NCBI RefSeq assembly: GCF_037975245.1
Contig: NC_092576.1
Coordinates: 25,247,611-25,311,610, forward strand
Source of the DNA: Apostichopus japonicus
Lineage: Eukaryota; Echinodermata; Holothuroidea; Aspidochirotida; Stichopodidae
Reading direction: 5' to 3'
Length of the DNA stretch: 64,000 nucleotides
In this document: in pieces, positions 10,048 through 64,000 of the stretch
Layout: each line of letters opens with the position of its first letter
How positions within the stretch are numbered: position 1 is the stretch's first letter
The notes under the pieces: generated by a model
Database searches by the model: none
What the model saw: the letters and a program-made list of their open reading frames with translations, nothing else
Told to the model about the DNA's origin: nothing
Made by a program: the position numbers and the translations under genes

Positions 10048-11840
10048 GGTTCCTTGCTTTTTGCAGGAACCTATGCATCCAACTTGGCATGTGTGTGTGT
10101 GTATGTGACGCTTGGCTTGTGTACACGATATCTCAATAAGGAAATGATGTCCAAACTGGTGGGTGAATAGCATTAGCCCATAGTGAGAGGAAGATCCCTA
10201 TTGTTTTTGGTGCCCGCAAAGGTCTTCAGAGGTCAGTTAGGGTCAAAAATGCCAAATATTAAAAATGCAACAAGTCCCAGTGGAAAAATCTGATGCAGTT
10301 AATATTTTGAGACAAGCTGTAAATAGGGTAAGGGATCATTTTCAAACATAATGTTTATGTGATCCAAGGTTAACAAATGTCAATTAGGGGTCGAAAACTA
10401 GTTTTGTTTGCAATAACTTGAGAACCAATGACGTTCAAGGTTGGGAGTTACGCTATTGTAATCCAGTAGTCGACCTACATCTAGGTGACCTTTGACCTCA
10501 AGTTGACCTCCGGTGACCTGTATTAGTTTATTTGGTTATTTGAATTTTCGTGGCCATAATCGGATCTCAAAGGTACCTTCCGATCAAAATTGTCAGTATG
10601 TTGACCCCTGTGCGATCTTCGTGTGCGAAGATATCAGAGGTCAAGGTTTTTATTTTTTAATAAGTAAGGTTCGAATGGTCGTACAGTACTGACTTGTCAT
10701 GTTGCTTTTTGGAATCAGCATGTCAAACTACATCTGACCGTCAGGTCAAAGGTCAAATTTTGAAAAATATGCTCATTTTAAGGGATACGGTGCAAAACAA
10801 TAAAAAGTTGTCAATATTTTGATATATGATAGAGCTCTTTGTGCACAATAGAGAAAACCAACTCCCGCTACAATCGCACACCCGGTTTTCAAGTTATGAG
10901 GGGCCAAAAGTTGGTTTTGATACCTTTTTAGCAATAACATTGTATGTGTTCATTAGAGCAAATAACAAATTTAGGACAGATTTAATATCATCGAGGGAAA
11001 CATTTTCGATGAAAACCACAAGGTCATCCAAGGTCATTCAAGGTTGCCTATGTGCAAAACACTAGGTACTTGTGCTAATATTTGTAACAACTTCTAGTCA
11101 CGAAGTCTAACATGGCTGATATATTGGGACAAGTTGTGAATGAAGTAGGGGCACATTTTCCAAATTGTGATGTGATCCAAGGTCACCAAAGGTCAATTAT
11201 GAGTCAAAATGTGTTTTTTTTGGGGCAATAATTTGTGAAACTACTATTGACAGGGGCTGACATGGTTGGTATTTGTGGACTAGTTGTGAATGGGGTAAGG
11301 GATCGTTTCCAAACATAACAGTCATGTGATCCAAGGTCAACAAAGGTCAATTAGTGGTCAAAAACTAGAATTTTTGCAATAACTTGAGAACTAAATGTCC
11401 ATCAAAGTTGGGAGTTACGCTCTTGTAATCCAATAGTCGACCTGCATTTGGGTGCCTTTTGACCTCAGGTTGACCTCTGGTGACCTGTATTAGCTTCTTT
11501 TAAGTTGATTATTTGAATTTTCGTGGTCATATTCCGATCTCAATTGTCCATAAGTTGACTCCTCTGCAACCTTTGTGTGGTATCTTATTAGAGATCAATG
11601 TTTTGTTGGTTTATAAAAAGTCTTAATAAGTACAGATAGGGTATTCTGTAACAAGAGCCAACTCTTGCTCATATCAGACACCTGGTCCTCAACAGGCTTT
11701 CAAAAGGACCAACGGTTGATTTGTGATTTTTTGTCAATAATATGGTGTGTGTACATCGGACCACATAACTATTTTAGGACAGTGCTGCTCCCTTAATATT
11801 CCTTACAATCAAGGAACCATAGTGCCCTTGGTCTCTTGTT
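10048..11840 (+). repeat. Dispersed repeat with TGACCT half-sites, internally duplicated copy
   Basis: This copy begins with GGTTCCTTGCTT and ends near AAGGAACCATAG. It contains two tandem units about 960 bp apart: blocks at 10295-10530 and 11257-11495 share the order 'gggtaagggat', 'catgtgatccaaggtcaa', 'cttgagaac', 'gttgggagttacgct', 'gtcgacct', then TGACCTTTGACCT or a close variant. The same family recurs at 50693-51770 in the same orientation. It looks like a non-autonomous DNA element; the ORFs inside are short and chance-like. Confidence 0.8.
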
Positions 11841-11885
11841 TTCAATAAAGAACAATTTTTTAATCATACTGAGTCAAGGCCGTTC

Positions 11886-52857
<40,972 letters not shown>

Positions 52858-55800
52858 GATCATAAGCCGAAGTAGCCGACAGTGTCTCTGCTCAGCATTT
52901 TTTACGTCGTTCTTGATTGTCGAGTTGAACAAACCGCAAATTTCTCCTGGACAACATGAATCTCACAGAGGGTTATCTTTCCTTCGAGTCTGGCCATTCT
53001 TAGCATCTTCAAATTCTCTATAGTACAGAGAGTTAGCGGTGCAGTTTTAGCAAGGTTGTATTTTGGACTCTCGTAATGGTTAGTTCTACGAGTCTCAAAG
53101 TAGCTGAAAATAATAATAACTCTTTGCTCGTGAACATGACGTCAGATAAATTCTGTAGATAAATTTGAGTTACAGTAAAACAATGAAAGACCTCAAAACT
53201 ACGAATATTGTAAAGAAAACTTGCTTAACGATGCTCCGAGGGGATTGAAGTCCCTCACGGAATTTAGATATATTTTCTGTAATATCGTGCTCGTAAACAT
53301 AACCTGACACTTTGTGCAGGACTATATGGCCTTAATGCTTCCAATTTCCATAGTGAGCTGGTTGAAAAGATAAAATAAGGATCATTCGATTGGAAACAAT
53401 TGCAGACAGATCCTCGAATAATTTTACCTGTAGATATATGCATAGTTAATATAAGATACATAAACTCGAAAAAAAAAAATTACAATTTAATAACTGTTGA
53501 ATTTAATTATTGTTAGTGTGGTGAATGTAATCAGTACTTTGAAATCATCTTCGTTTACATATTTCCCAAAATGTATATTCTTTCGGTTATGTGAGTTGTT
53601 ATCTATCTTATTGTATCAGTAGAATATCAAAATGAATGTCAAGACCCAACTTGACCCAGAAATCAACATATTTTTATTAGAGGAATACTAGTTTAATGTT
53701 TTCAATAGCGTTATGTATAGTGAATGGAAAGGTCACAGTATAAATGAGCTCAGATCTGCAAGGAAGCTAAAATATTGCTCCATTTCGTTACACGACAAAG
53801 ATTAGTTGTTACTATTTTACTAGTAAAGTGTTACAACCTATAGCCTAAATAAAAAATGGAAAGAAAATGAAAGAAAAATGGTGATTGTAAATTGCATGGC
53901 AAAGGTGTGCGCATAGGCAATTATTAAAATAGAATCTTGTCATTCTGCTTACAGAACGATACGTTTCTATGGTAACTGTCAATAAATAAACTTTACTGCA
54001 ACTTATTCATCCTTTAGGAGAGGCATTTAGATATAACTATTCACGTTATAACAATTCAGGTGCTTTAAACACTATTTCGTTTTAGTCGTATGTACGGTTT
54101 AAATTACTCTCTTTCCTAAATATGGTAGAAGGTCAAATGATTGCCATTCTTTATACAGCTTTAAGGAGAATATGTCGTACCATCTGTCCTATAACATTGT
54201 AAGTTCGTCATCTATCGTGGCATTTCTCGATATTTTGGAATAGGTTTGAGACTTTCTTTTGGAACCTTTAGTAACTTTAGAACTTTTGAGAAAATTCATC
54301 ATCTTCAAGTGTTCAGATGGCTAGATATGTTTACGACAGTATGATATCAAGATCTAAAAGATATTGTGCTTTATACATAACTCTCCAAATCAGCAATTTT
54401 ATTGTGTAACTTCATATTTGTGAATAATATCGAATATCAGAGGTGAAACTTTTGGTAATATGAACATGTTGTAATTCAACGTCAGTGGTGATGACTTTTC
54501 AAAGGAATGATATATTTGGAAATATCAGTGCTGTTGTTATTTTTTATCATACACGCATTTTATTATTATTCATAACAATGGCTTAAGAAGTCATGATGCT
54601 GTATATAGCTTTGTTTTTTTTAACATTTTCCTAATTTGGCTTATATCAATGATGTAGTAATATGTTGTAAGTTATTAGTAACTATTACAAGGAGTTAATT
54701 GTATCGAATGTTGCAGTGAACTCGATAATATACTTACTAGAGCTATGCATTGAATACCTACGTTCTTATAGCAAAGTAGTCAATGTTTTGATTGTTTAAG
54801 TGGACATAATATCCTTCGTGTAAAAGCTGCATTTTACGTTTCATACTAACTTTAACACTAACTGGTTGTAAGGTATGATACCATTCAAGAGATATTCCCG
54901 AGTGTCTGATGAACAGTGCTAGAAAAATTATTAGAAACTGTCTTAAGCTTTGGATCAAGACTACACTTACCAGCATTTGGAGTCGCAATGAAGCCAATAC
55001 AAGGCAACATGAAGCCATTCTTATTTCATAAATCTTAAGAGGCGAACTACTCAGAATGGTAGAAAGTTAAAACCTTTGTAAAATGCAGCTTCCATGAATT
55101 TGTAGTATAGTCAAACCCGTTGCCAGGCATTTTGATTGAAAGGTTCACCAACAATCTAAGGAGGAGCACAATACTCATGTCCTGTAATTAGTAACGTAGC
55201 TGTTCACATGATGGTTACAGACGGGGAGAGCTGTACCCCTGACAACTTCCGTTGTCAATATTTCCAAATTAAGTATTATATCTTTTTGCAAGCACTAAAA
55301 TTTTGCTTTAAAATACAATAAAATGATTTAAACAAATCAAACCGTACCGCGTACTTGATATTTTTCGTTTGTGTGTTTTTCTATTATAAATTAAAACTAT
55401 TTAAAGACTTTGTTTCAGTATTGCTAGTAGTCTATGTTCGAATTATTCCAGTTGTTTTTTTTATACTACAATTTCTGTAAATATAGACTATATGACGATA
55501 TGGTTGCTATGGCAGGCAATTACAAAGGCAAAATATATATTCACAAATTGTATACAATACGTATTCAATTACATTTGCAAATAACGTCCTAGCATTTTGA
55601 TAATAAGGTCTATCAGCACTACGGAGATAATTGTCACAATGTGACTATATGTTGACGTAGTTTCATAATCGATCTTTAAACCCAAGCAATGGTGTTGACA
55701 AAGTGAAACGGGTGTAATGGAGAAGTTATTTCCTTGGCCGAGCGAACTTTATTCTTCATAATTTGATCTGAACTATAAACCACTACATGACTAGCTGATT

Positions 55801-58800
55801 GTACAGATTACAGTTTGTTGGAGGCAAAGCCTGGTTGTGGTTTGCTCTCTAAAAGGGTGTTTGAGGAGCAGGCGTGGGTCAGGGACGAGGGGGAGGGGGT
55901 GACTGGTGTACACTCCAAACCCGTCTCAAATTTACACATATTTAAAAGTAGCTGTTACTTATCAGGACAACCGCGCGCTTAGACTTATATATTTATAACC
56001 CTCATTTATATTCTATAGATATGTCACAAAATGCATAATTAGACGTCTTTTTTCGTAAAAGAACCCTAGGAATCCGCTACATGGGCGCGATCCCACATCT
56101 AACCCCTTCCTTAACAAATTCTGGTCTCGAGTTAAATTTCTCGGCGAATAAATGAATTATGAATTTTATTCTTCACATGTTACCGAAAAGAAACCGATAT
56201 AATGGTTTAATATAAGACATCAGTTTTAGTTTTACCAAATACTATAGTTGATTTACTATAAAAGTGAAATGGTAATTACCGTGGAATGAATGGTGAGAGG
56301 GAATCATGACTGAATAAATAAAGCAAATGGCAACAACTAATCAGGAATAAAAAAACTCAAGTGACAAAACGTTCGATATGTCTGACTTATTATGCTCTGA
56401 AGCTTAAAGAAATGGTTTCATTTTAAGGATTAATTCTCTGGCATTCACTGATCAAGTAACAAACATGTGACAGAATGACAGATATCACTTACCGGGTTTG
56501 ATTATACCATTAACTTCTTTAATGAAGTCAGCGATCTCCAACACAATGGAACTTGTCAAACATAATTTTTAGTCCGCTTTTAGTCTGTCAGTATAACATG
56601 TATATCGCGTGAGCTCATTTAGTGTGTAATGGGTTCATCTGACGAAACCATACATATGTTAATTGTCGCAAACTTAAAAAAAAAGGTTTCGATACACTCT
56701 AAAATCAGTTGGTTAAAAAATTAACCAATACCTTAAAGAGGGGATGAAATTATGAGTTTTCATGTCTTTGAATGGTTTGTCTACATTACTACAACCCCAC
56801 CCATTCACTAATTCCCGTGGATGCAGCTGCAAAAGCCAGAAACTCGCTGTCAAAATATTCCCTAGAGACCTCCCGAGCAGACATTCGTGAAAAAATTAAA
56901 GCTCACCACCGTAGTTCATATGACGTCAGTAAAGCCGACTAAGCCGATTCCCGATTTCTATTGTTAAGGCGTCATACAGTTTACTTCGTACAAGTAACTA
57001 CAACACACTCTCCTCCATCAACTGAGAGTTTTCTCCCGAATCTTCCGATTCCGAGGAAGTGGGCCTTCACCTCTCAGAACATTCCCAGGCTTTGACGAAA
57101 ATTATTTTCTTGAGGAAGAAGAGGAAATATTTTTCGAGGATGATGAAGATATCGGTGTTTTTCCACATCAATTTGAGCCCCTTGCAGAAGAATTGTAAAA
57201 CGATCCCGATGGCCGAGACGAGTCGCTGCCGATGGAAGTCCCCAAGCAGAACAGTTGGACGTTCCTTAACCGAAACTGTCGGTTGAGCATAAACAAAACA
57301 ACCGTTATTAAGACCAGAATATGATTTAAATTACCTCGAACGTCGGTGATCCTGCTACTTAACTACGTATCAAAGCTTCTAGAATTGTGTTACTTAGAGT
57401 GAAAGGAAAATGTTACATTCTGTACAGTGCAAGTGCAACTCCATAGTACTCGTAGTGGTAACATGGGGTCTAGACCTAACTAATAGACGTTGTATAACAG
57501 GTTAGCCCGTGTAATTGTATCATCACACTGTTACGTAAAATCATAACACAACGCCGGTTTTACCACAAAAGAAAAATTGCAGATCTATTTTTGATTGTTC
57601 TAAAACCAACTGGCTTTAAGTTTTGTGCAAAATATTTAGGAACCAATAAAAAAACATCGTCATTTGCTGCATCAAGGAGGCCTAGGCTATGGTCATAACA
57701 AGTAATTTGGCAATAGTTTGTCGTGTAAGTCGTGTGCAATTCTTCGATATTTTATCATCTTTTGGAAAACTGTGCAGGTGAAATCCGTCTTCACTTTTGG
57801 TGGAGCAACCTGCAACAACACATTGGCTCTGCATAATTAACAGCTACGAGATAAAGTTACGTAAAAACAAAACACCAAATCTCAATTACTACAGAGCACT
57901 GCAACAGTGTAATGTCGTGTGTTCTCAGACGTCTAAGAATGTAAACATAGCGTCCCGGAAATAAGCTGGGTTCCTCGACTGACGTCACGCCGCAATACCG
58001 TATATACAACACTTTTTAGAAAGTTTTTATTACTCTCGAATTTATGATCGCTTATTCCTCGAGTATGCAAGCTCTGTATGACACAAAACGAGTATCAAAG
58101 GAAAGCTACGAGTGTATAAAAAACAATGATTTATGTAAATCTGTCAATTTCACCCCCTATTTATCCAACACTGGTCACGTATGTGCAATTCCACTGTTTG
58201 TTGATAGTTTAACCAACACCTATCGGTTAACGGCTTTATGCAGTTTTTGGGTAACATTTTTAACAAATAAAATAACTATAAGTTTGTACCAACAGTTGCT
58301 GGTTAAATTAATTGTGTAAATCATGCCCATCATTGGTGGATTTTACAAATATAGGGTTCATTAAATTGGGGAATTAAAAATCATTGTATTGGGCAATTAC
58401 TACATTTAAATTGGTCAGTGGCCTTTACCATTACAAAAGGGTTGAGCAGTTAAATTATCCTTTATTGCCCAATATATGTTGGCGAATGTAATATATTGGA
58501 CAGTGACGGATGAGATCCTCAGTGGAGTTTAATTAATGTAGTTGAACGACTCGTCACGAGTTTTGTTCATGCAGGCCTTATTTGCAACAATCAATTGAAT
58601 ACGGTAATGCAAAGAGTAAACCATTCCTTGAAAAATATTGACAGAAAAAAAAAACAGTTGCAATACAGAAGCCAGATAGATGACGTTTTCAGTACTTGTT
58701 TTTCTTGAAAACAATAATCAGCTGAACCATGTGAATAAAATACAAACAAAACCGAAAAGGAAACACAAGTGTGTTTGGATGTAACAACTTCTAAGCTGTG

Positions 58801-58919
58801 CTCTATCAGACCTTAAAGGTGACACAATATTACCAGAATGCAAAATGTGGTGTTGATGATTTAACATGAACAGTTTTCTGCATGAATCTGACGTAATGTA
58901 TAGTGAGGGTGTACATGTT
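52858..58919. other. Intergenic region downstream of the NLR gene
   Basis: About 6 kb with 3' UTR at its start and no intact gene that I can support. One degenerate coding-like patch lies near 57100-57290. Short ORFs elsewhere have no recognisable motifs. Confidence 0.45.
57101..57290 (+). pseudogene. Coding-like acidic fragment with QFEPLAEE motif (doubtful)
   Basis: In one plus frame the sequence reads DENYFLEEEEEIFFEDD, then GVFPHQFEPLAEEL, a TAA, and in the same frame NDPDGRDESL and NSWTFLNRNC. The order 'acidic stretch, P.QFEPLA, ..N.W....NC' recalls the N-terminal exon of P2X7-C-domain-like proteins that are amplified in marine invertebrates. The stop and the loss of the expected cysteines would make it dead. 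The resemblance is from memory and weak. Confidence 0.22.
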
Positions 58920-59645
58920 AACAAAGGTTTAACGATTTGACCTCTGATGAACCCATATGACCTTTGACCTCCACCAAAAACAATACCCTTCTTTAACTTA
59001 ATGTGGTACTTCTACACACTAAATTAAAGATCGTCCTAAGCTTCCAGTTTTGAGATATCGTGTTTACAAGGTTTTCACAATTTAAACACTGGTGATCCAA
59101 ATGACCTTTGACCTCCACTAAAAACAAAAGGCTACTACTACTCAATGTGGTACTCCTACACACTAAGTATGAGGTCCTCTCAAGCTTTATTTCTTGATAT
59201 ATCATGTTTACAAGGTTTTCACAATTTAACCCCTGGTGACATTAAATGACCTTTGACCTCCATTAAAAAACAACTCGCTACTTGAACTTAATAAGGTACA
59301 CACTAAGTATGAAGTTGGTCCGAGCTTCCATTCTTGAGATATCTTGTTTACAAGGTTTTAACAATTTGACCCTTGGTGACCCCAAATGACATTTAACCTT
59401 CACTAAATACAATAGGCGTCTTGTACATAAAGTGGTACTTCTACACGTCAATTATAAAATTGGTCAGACCTTCCCTTCTTGAGATATCTTGTTTACAAGG
59501 TTTTCATAATTTGACCCATGATGACCCCAATTGACCTCCACCAAGAACAATAGACTTCTTGTACTTAATGTGGTACTTCTACACACTAAATATGAAATTG
59601 GTCTGACCTTCTCTTCTTGAGATAGCGTGTTTACATGCAGGGCGT
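58920..59645. repeat. Tandem array of ~140-bp units with TGACCTTTGACCT
   Basis: Units anchor at about 58957, 59101, 59246, 59386 and 59529. Each has tgacctttgacctcca, then 'aaaaacaata', 'cttaatgtggtacttctacacactaa', 'cttcttgagatatc' and 'gtttacaaggtttt'. The last two units are more diverged. The minus-strand ORFs here (repeated YLVCRSTTLS) come from the repeat. Confidence 0.88.
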
Positions 59646-60873
59646 CACAAACGCACTCACACACACTCACACACACACACTCAATCGCTCTCTCTAATCA
59701 TGTATATAATACTTATAAACTTATGACGAAAATAAGACGTACTTCACTGGCTTTTCTATGATATTTTTTATATTTTTATTATCTCTTTTACTTAAATAAT
59801 AACACATATGAAGTAACAATCTTTCATGAACTACGCCAAACCAATTTGTTTTCTCACATGTCAAGAATCTTTCCTTTATTGTTCGGACTGAAAGGAAGAC
59901 CCGTATTATAGAAATATTATTCTGCTTGTTGGATTGTTTAAAGGTTTCATCTCAATAAGTAAATCAAAAACTATTCTTCGTTCTGTCGGTCAAATAAAAT
60001 AAAATATCAATGTACAATTTTCATATCGTGTTTGATTCTATATTAAGGGTGTGTGTGTTTTTTTTTTTATAAGTTAATGGACATCGCATTGTTTTCATTT
60101 AGTATATAGTTCATTGTCAGGAAAACCAATTTAATTGATCGAATCTCATTCCTAGTCCCCTAACATTGAGATTAAAACTAAGTTATCGAGAAAATGCCAC
60201 GTCTCGTGAAATATTATAGGTTCCTTCGAAAGAGAATGTGTACTACACCATATTGGTTACACGAGTTTGGGCGTACTTTACGTAGTGTACTGGATGTCCT
60301 GCAGCAATTGTTTACTCGGTGTTCGATATAGACAAGACGAAGAGAGGAAGAGGGGAATACATCTTTAAATTGATTGTGTTTTTTTGTGTTTGTGCTTTTT
60401 TGGAATGAATTGAATTGAAAGCTATGTGATATAACATAAGAGAAGGTAGCAATTGTGGTGAAACACCAATCATACTTTGTATATTAACTTTAAAATAATA
60501 TATATATATATATTTATCCGTCTCATCACGCAGGTATCACAGAGCGACGTCAAACCTTGTTCCAGATAAATTACGTGGAGTGTATAAATAATACACTCCT
60601 CGCTATTAAATGTCGAGACTTTATTTAAATTAAAATAAAATTGCACATTTCCCTAGCGAATGCTTTCAAGTATTCCTCCTGTTAATAAGTTATTGTTCTC
60701 GGTTAAATATATGTGTGTCGATATAGTAGTTCTTTGCAATATTTTGCAAAGCTTTTTAATTGAGACTGATTTGAACTGAATACCTTCATGGTTTATTTCA
60801 TTTCTGTCGCCTTTCTTTCTTTTTTCTAAATTATTTCGATTCTTCCATTTCTTTTTCCCCTGGTGAATGGTGA
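59646..60873. other. Intergenic, no gene recognised
   Basis: It starts with a (CACA/CTCA)n run at about 59655-59685. A short (TA)n run is at about 60500-60513. Nothing else is recognised. Confidence 0.45.
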
Positions 60874-61238
60874 GGGAGTTGTGGTCAAGTGGTTAAGGCA
60901 GTGGACTTGTGATCTAAGTATTACAGGTTCGAGCCCTGGCCAGATCATTGCGTTGTGTCCTTGGGCAAGGCGCTTTATCTCCATTGCCTCTCTTCACCCA
61001 GGTGTATAAATGGGGACTTGCGGGGTAACTTGTAAATATAGTTGCGTGCGCCGGTTTGTGGCTGCACCCTATGGAAAGTCCACCGGGGGACACGTGGTTG
61101 TGGTGCACTTTGGTGTGAAGGTGTGTCAAGTTACCAATGACCAGTTACCAATGTTACCAATGACCAGGGTTGTAAAGTCGTGTGAGAGGGCCTTGGCCCT
61201 GAACAAGACTGTAAACCTAAATAATAAATAATAAATAC
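60874..61238 (+). repeat. tRNA-derived SINE with conserved central domain
   Basis: The head has box A TGGTCAAGTGG (60882-60892) and box B GGTTCGAGCCC (60926-60936). The body contains tgtccttgggcaaggcgctt and cacccaggtgtataaatggg (about 60956-61016), a central domain shared by many invertebrate and vertebrate SINE families. The tail ends in (aataa)n repeats. It is not close to the SINE at 17897-18150. ORFs across it are chance. Confidence 0.88.
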
Positions 61239-64000
61239 ATAAGTGAAGACAGTTGGGTGTTTCTATCTTGAATATTTCATCTCCGTTGATGAAGGTGGCA
61301 TAAATAAGCTACCATATCATATTAAGCAACTACTGTTAAGACAAGTATATATTTTGCAGTGTGCTAATTCCCACACGTTAATTGCTATATGGCGCAACCA
61401 ACAGTTAACATTGGCTTAGTATAGCTATCGCGTTTTAGTCTGACCTTTGTCCTCCCTGTGCATGCATGCATACGGTTATACACGCTCGCTCACAGCAATA
61501 TATGCACAAACTGTATGCACGTTGATATAATATGTTGGAAAACGACAGCGCCATTTCCTTCTAAGCCTCTCACCGAAAACAAAGTGTATGGAACACACAT
61601 TTTGCCAACCATTACAGACGTCTCTCTTCTTTAAATGTAGTATAGTATTTTTGTACACAAAACAATACCGTGGTTCCTGTTTAGTCGAAAAAGGCACTAT
61701 CTTAGATAAATTGATGTGAAAGTTAGCAGATTCTCACTGGCCACAAACGTGATGCGTAAAAGCGCATGAACGTACATGTCACAGTATGACGTCATTCTGC
61801 GGGGTGTGCCGCGAACGCAAAACGATAGCAATTGACTTTCATCGTATACTTCTCGTAAGAAAATGCACCATTTATTAACTTCACTCTTCCAATAACCATG
61901 CAGTAACAAGAGCACGAAATGGTTGTCAGAATTGTTCACGCATTTGTTAAATCATTTTTGGTAGCGATTCTTCAATGAAAGGTAAATTAAAAACTGCTTA
62001 AACGTCTGGTCATATTTCGTAAGATTCGCTGATAAGATCCGCAATTGAACTGCCTACTTTGTCAAATATGTCGACATATCGGGTATTTCTTCATTTATTG
62101 TTGCAATTAATCGTGTTTGCATATAGTTTTCAGTCATCGGATGCAATATTAATCCAATCCAAAAAATATAATGACATGGGTATGGCTCAGTCCCGCTGTA
62201 ATAATGTAAGTCACAACTACACAAAAGCAGATACATAAGCTAAGGGAACACCACGGTTAAAAAAGTGCCTGATTGATTCCATATTCCATGTACGAGTTTC
62301 AAAAGTTAAAAACGTCTCAGTACAATATCTCTAAAGAGAACTAAGTCACACGGGGCTTTTTGTACAGTGTACTCTTTTGTAAAAAAAAGGTAAATCATAA
62401 CTATATTATAATATATAAATACTTATAATGGTATCTCACCATTAAAAAGGCTCCCTTCTCCGCCGCAACCGCCACCCAAAATGGGCATAATATACGTTAT
62501 TTGCTACTGTCACGGTTATTGTCATATAAAATCGGTTATATATTCGGACAGTTAATCGTGTACTGAAAAACAGGAGGCCACACAGTACCCTCACGGTTGT
62601 GATCGTGAAACACGTCTTTGTAGGGCGTTAGAAAGGATTGTAGATGTGGTGCTAGTTGTGTGATATCATATCCTCCTGCAACACTGTATATATATGAATA
62701 TTTCCAATAGTTCAAACGATTGACTTTTCAGTTATTTTCACTTTCAAAGTCTTCTCATTCAGGTATGTAAATGTGTCTAATGTTACATTTCGTGACATCT
62801 GCGAACCGTTGGGAGAATCGTAATCTTAAAAAAAAGGATATACGTTTCTTTCTTTTTGATCTGAAACGCTTATAAGTGGGATGAAGATCTGGAGATGATT
62901 TGTTTAAATCCACAGATGAGACTAATCTTCAGTCACTTTAGATTTAATCATTAAGGATATAGTCTGTACTTAAACCTCTTTCACTCACATTTGTTTCGCA
63001 AGCTTGTCACAAACACTATGGGAAATCAGTTTGTACGTTAATAAATAAATACGTAAAGTCATACACAGCAACATGTTCACACTGTATTTATAAAATATGC
63101 ATTTTTCTTTCAGTCCTTTTTCTACAGACAATATGTTTGGACGATGCAAATGCATGTTGTGTCAACACTTTTTTCTCTTCTTAACGGTGGCAAAGGGCTT
63201 AACGGAATGTAAACTAGAGAAAATACATTCTTGTGTATTTTATTGGAGAAACACTTTCAACGATTTTATTTCGTTGATGTTGTCGTTGAAATCCGTTTTG
63301 ACGAAAAATTGTACAATTGTTTCCTGCTTAAAACTGCACGCTCAGCTAATGATTGCGATTTTACAGCAATATTATAGTGATATATATATATATATCAAAA
63401 GTAATGATATACTGGTATTATATAATCATTTTGACACTACGAGTTATGCCAACAAAGGGAAATATTGATAATCAATCAGTTACGTCCATAATTCATAAAT
63501 CCCGTTTTAAATTGATCGGTCGTCGAATAATCGAAACCGACATTTGGTCTTTAACTGTAAATGAAGTCGCAAAAGAAAACGGGTATAAAACGAAACGACT
63601 TGATAGGCCTCTGGGTGTTCACAAACCGCCCAACCCTTGCCTGGCCGAAAGAGTTATCACAAAAAAGAGGGATCGGGCATACTATTGTATTTTTCCTTGC
63701 CTTTTCTTATGGTTTTGTCTTTTTGTCAATATGATTACAATTTTCTCTCTTCTTCTTTTATATATATTCTTTTTCTTATACTTTATTTTAGCATTTTTTC
63801 CCATTCGTTATACTTTCTTCCTTGTTTTATTTTGTATTTTTTTCATTTTCTCTATAAGTCTTGTCTATTGTGCTTTTCAATTAATTGATGATTGCCGTTC
63901 ATAGCAACATGTTTAAAAATGTGGAGCGTTGAACCTTTCAAATTAAACAAAGACCATTTTCTCAGTGTGGTAATCACTGCTTTGATCGCACTTTTGTCCT
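61239..64000. other. Intergenic, no gene recognised
   Basis: No repeat family shared with the rest of the window is seen. The longest ORFs (63097-63468 and 63353-63904) are T-rich and hydrophobic at the end (a run of Phe, Leu, Ile), without motifs or splice context that convince me. An acceptor-like tttttctttcag at about 63102-63113 is the only hint of an exon. Confidence 0.4.

Noticed and set aside
58993-59676. Minus-strand ORFs sharing the peptide YLVCRSTTLS
   Set aside because: They come from the 140-bp tandem units and are broken between units.
63353-63904. 183-codon ORF with a hydrophobic end that looks like membrane segments
   Set aside because: The hydrophobic part is a T-rich low-complexity stretch and the start runs through a short AT repeat; no motif or homologue is recognised.

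Overview
This is animal nuclear DNA: AT-rich, intron-rich and full of transposon copies, tRNA-derived SINEs and microsatellites. A long NACHT-type immune receptor gene (NLR) and the repeat content suggest a marine invertebrate deuterostome. An echinoderm such as a sea cucumber is my best guess, but this is inference and no species marker was seen.

Layout. Positions 1-8670 hold a minus-strand Ty3/gypsy LTR retrotransposon whose left LTR runs off the window: gag, protease-RT-RNase H and integrase, with a break between RNase H and integrase. Positions 8671-11840 are degenerate tandem repeats and a ~1-1.8 kb repeat family rich in TGACCT half-sites. From 11886/11911 to 52857 runs one plus-strand NLR gene that I reconstruct as 16 exons with consistent splice phases: a death-effector-like exon, one large NACHT exon, then a repeated four-exon cassette (A-B-C-D) encoding a ~155-residue LRR-like unit (two full copies and a third A-B-C), and three short exons coding a C-terminal tail ending in TAA. 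The NACHT exon itself ends in a D-type unit. The spliced frame stays open over about 1,080 codons although its introns total ~38 kb.

The introns host most of the mobile DNA: a tRNA-derived SINE (17.9-18.15 kb); a small element with a pol III-type promoter and a complete hammerhead ribozyme core inside 30-bp inverted arms, between (AT)n arrays (21.6-22.05 kb); a TIR element filled with GATATC palindromic repeats (23.4-24.3 kb); three short TIR elements with perfect 8-11 bp target duplications (28.7-29.3, 43.8-44.7, 45.9-46.2 kb); a ~3.5 kb foldback element with ~0.9 kb subrepeated arms (30.3-33.8 kb); a 560-bp tandem duplication (46.8-47.9 kb); and several minisatellites.

From 52858 to the end I recognise no intact gene, only a ~140-bp tandem array (58.9-59.6 kb), a tRNA SINE (60.87-61.24 kb) and one doubtful coding fragment near 57.1 kb. 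If the gene model is right, the protein would be a cytosolic sensor: an N-terminal death-fold adaptor domain, a NACHT ATPase switch and a C-terminal repeat region for ligand sensing. That role is inferred from the family.
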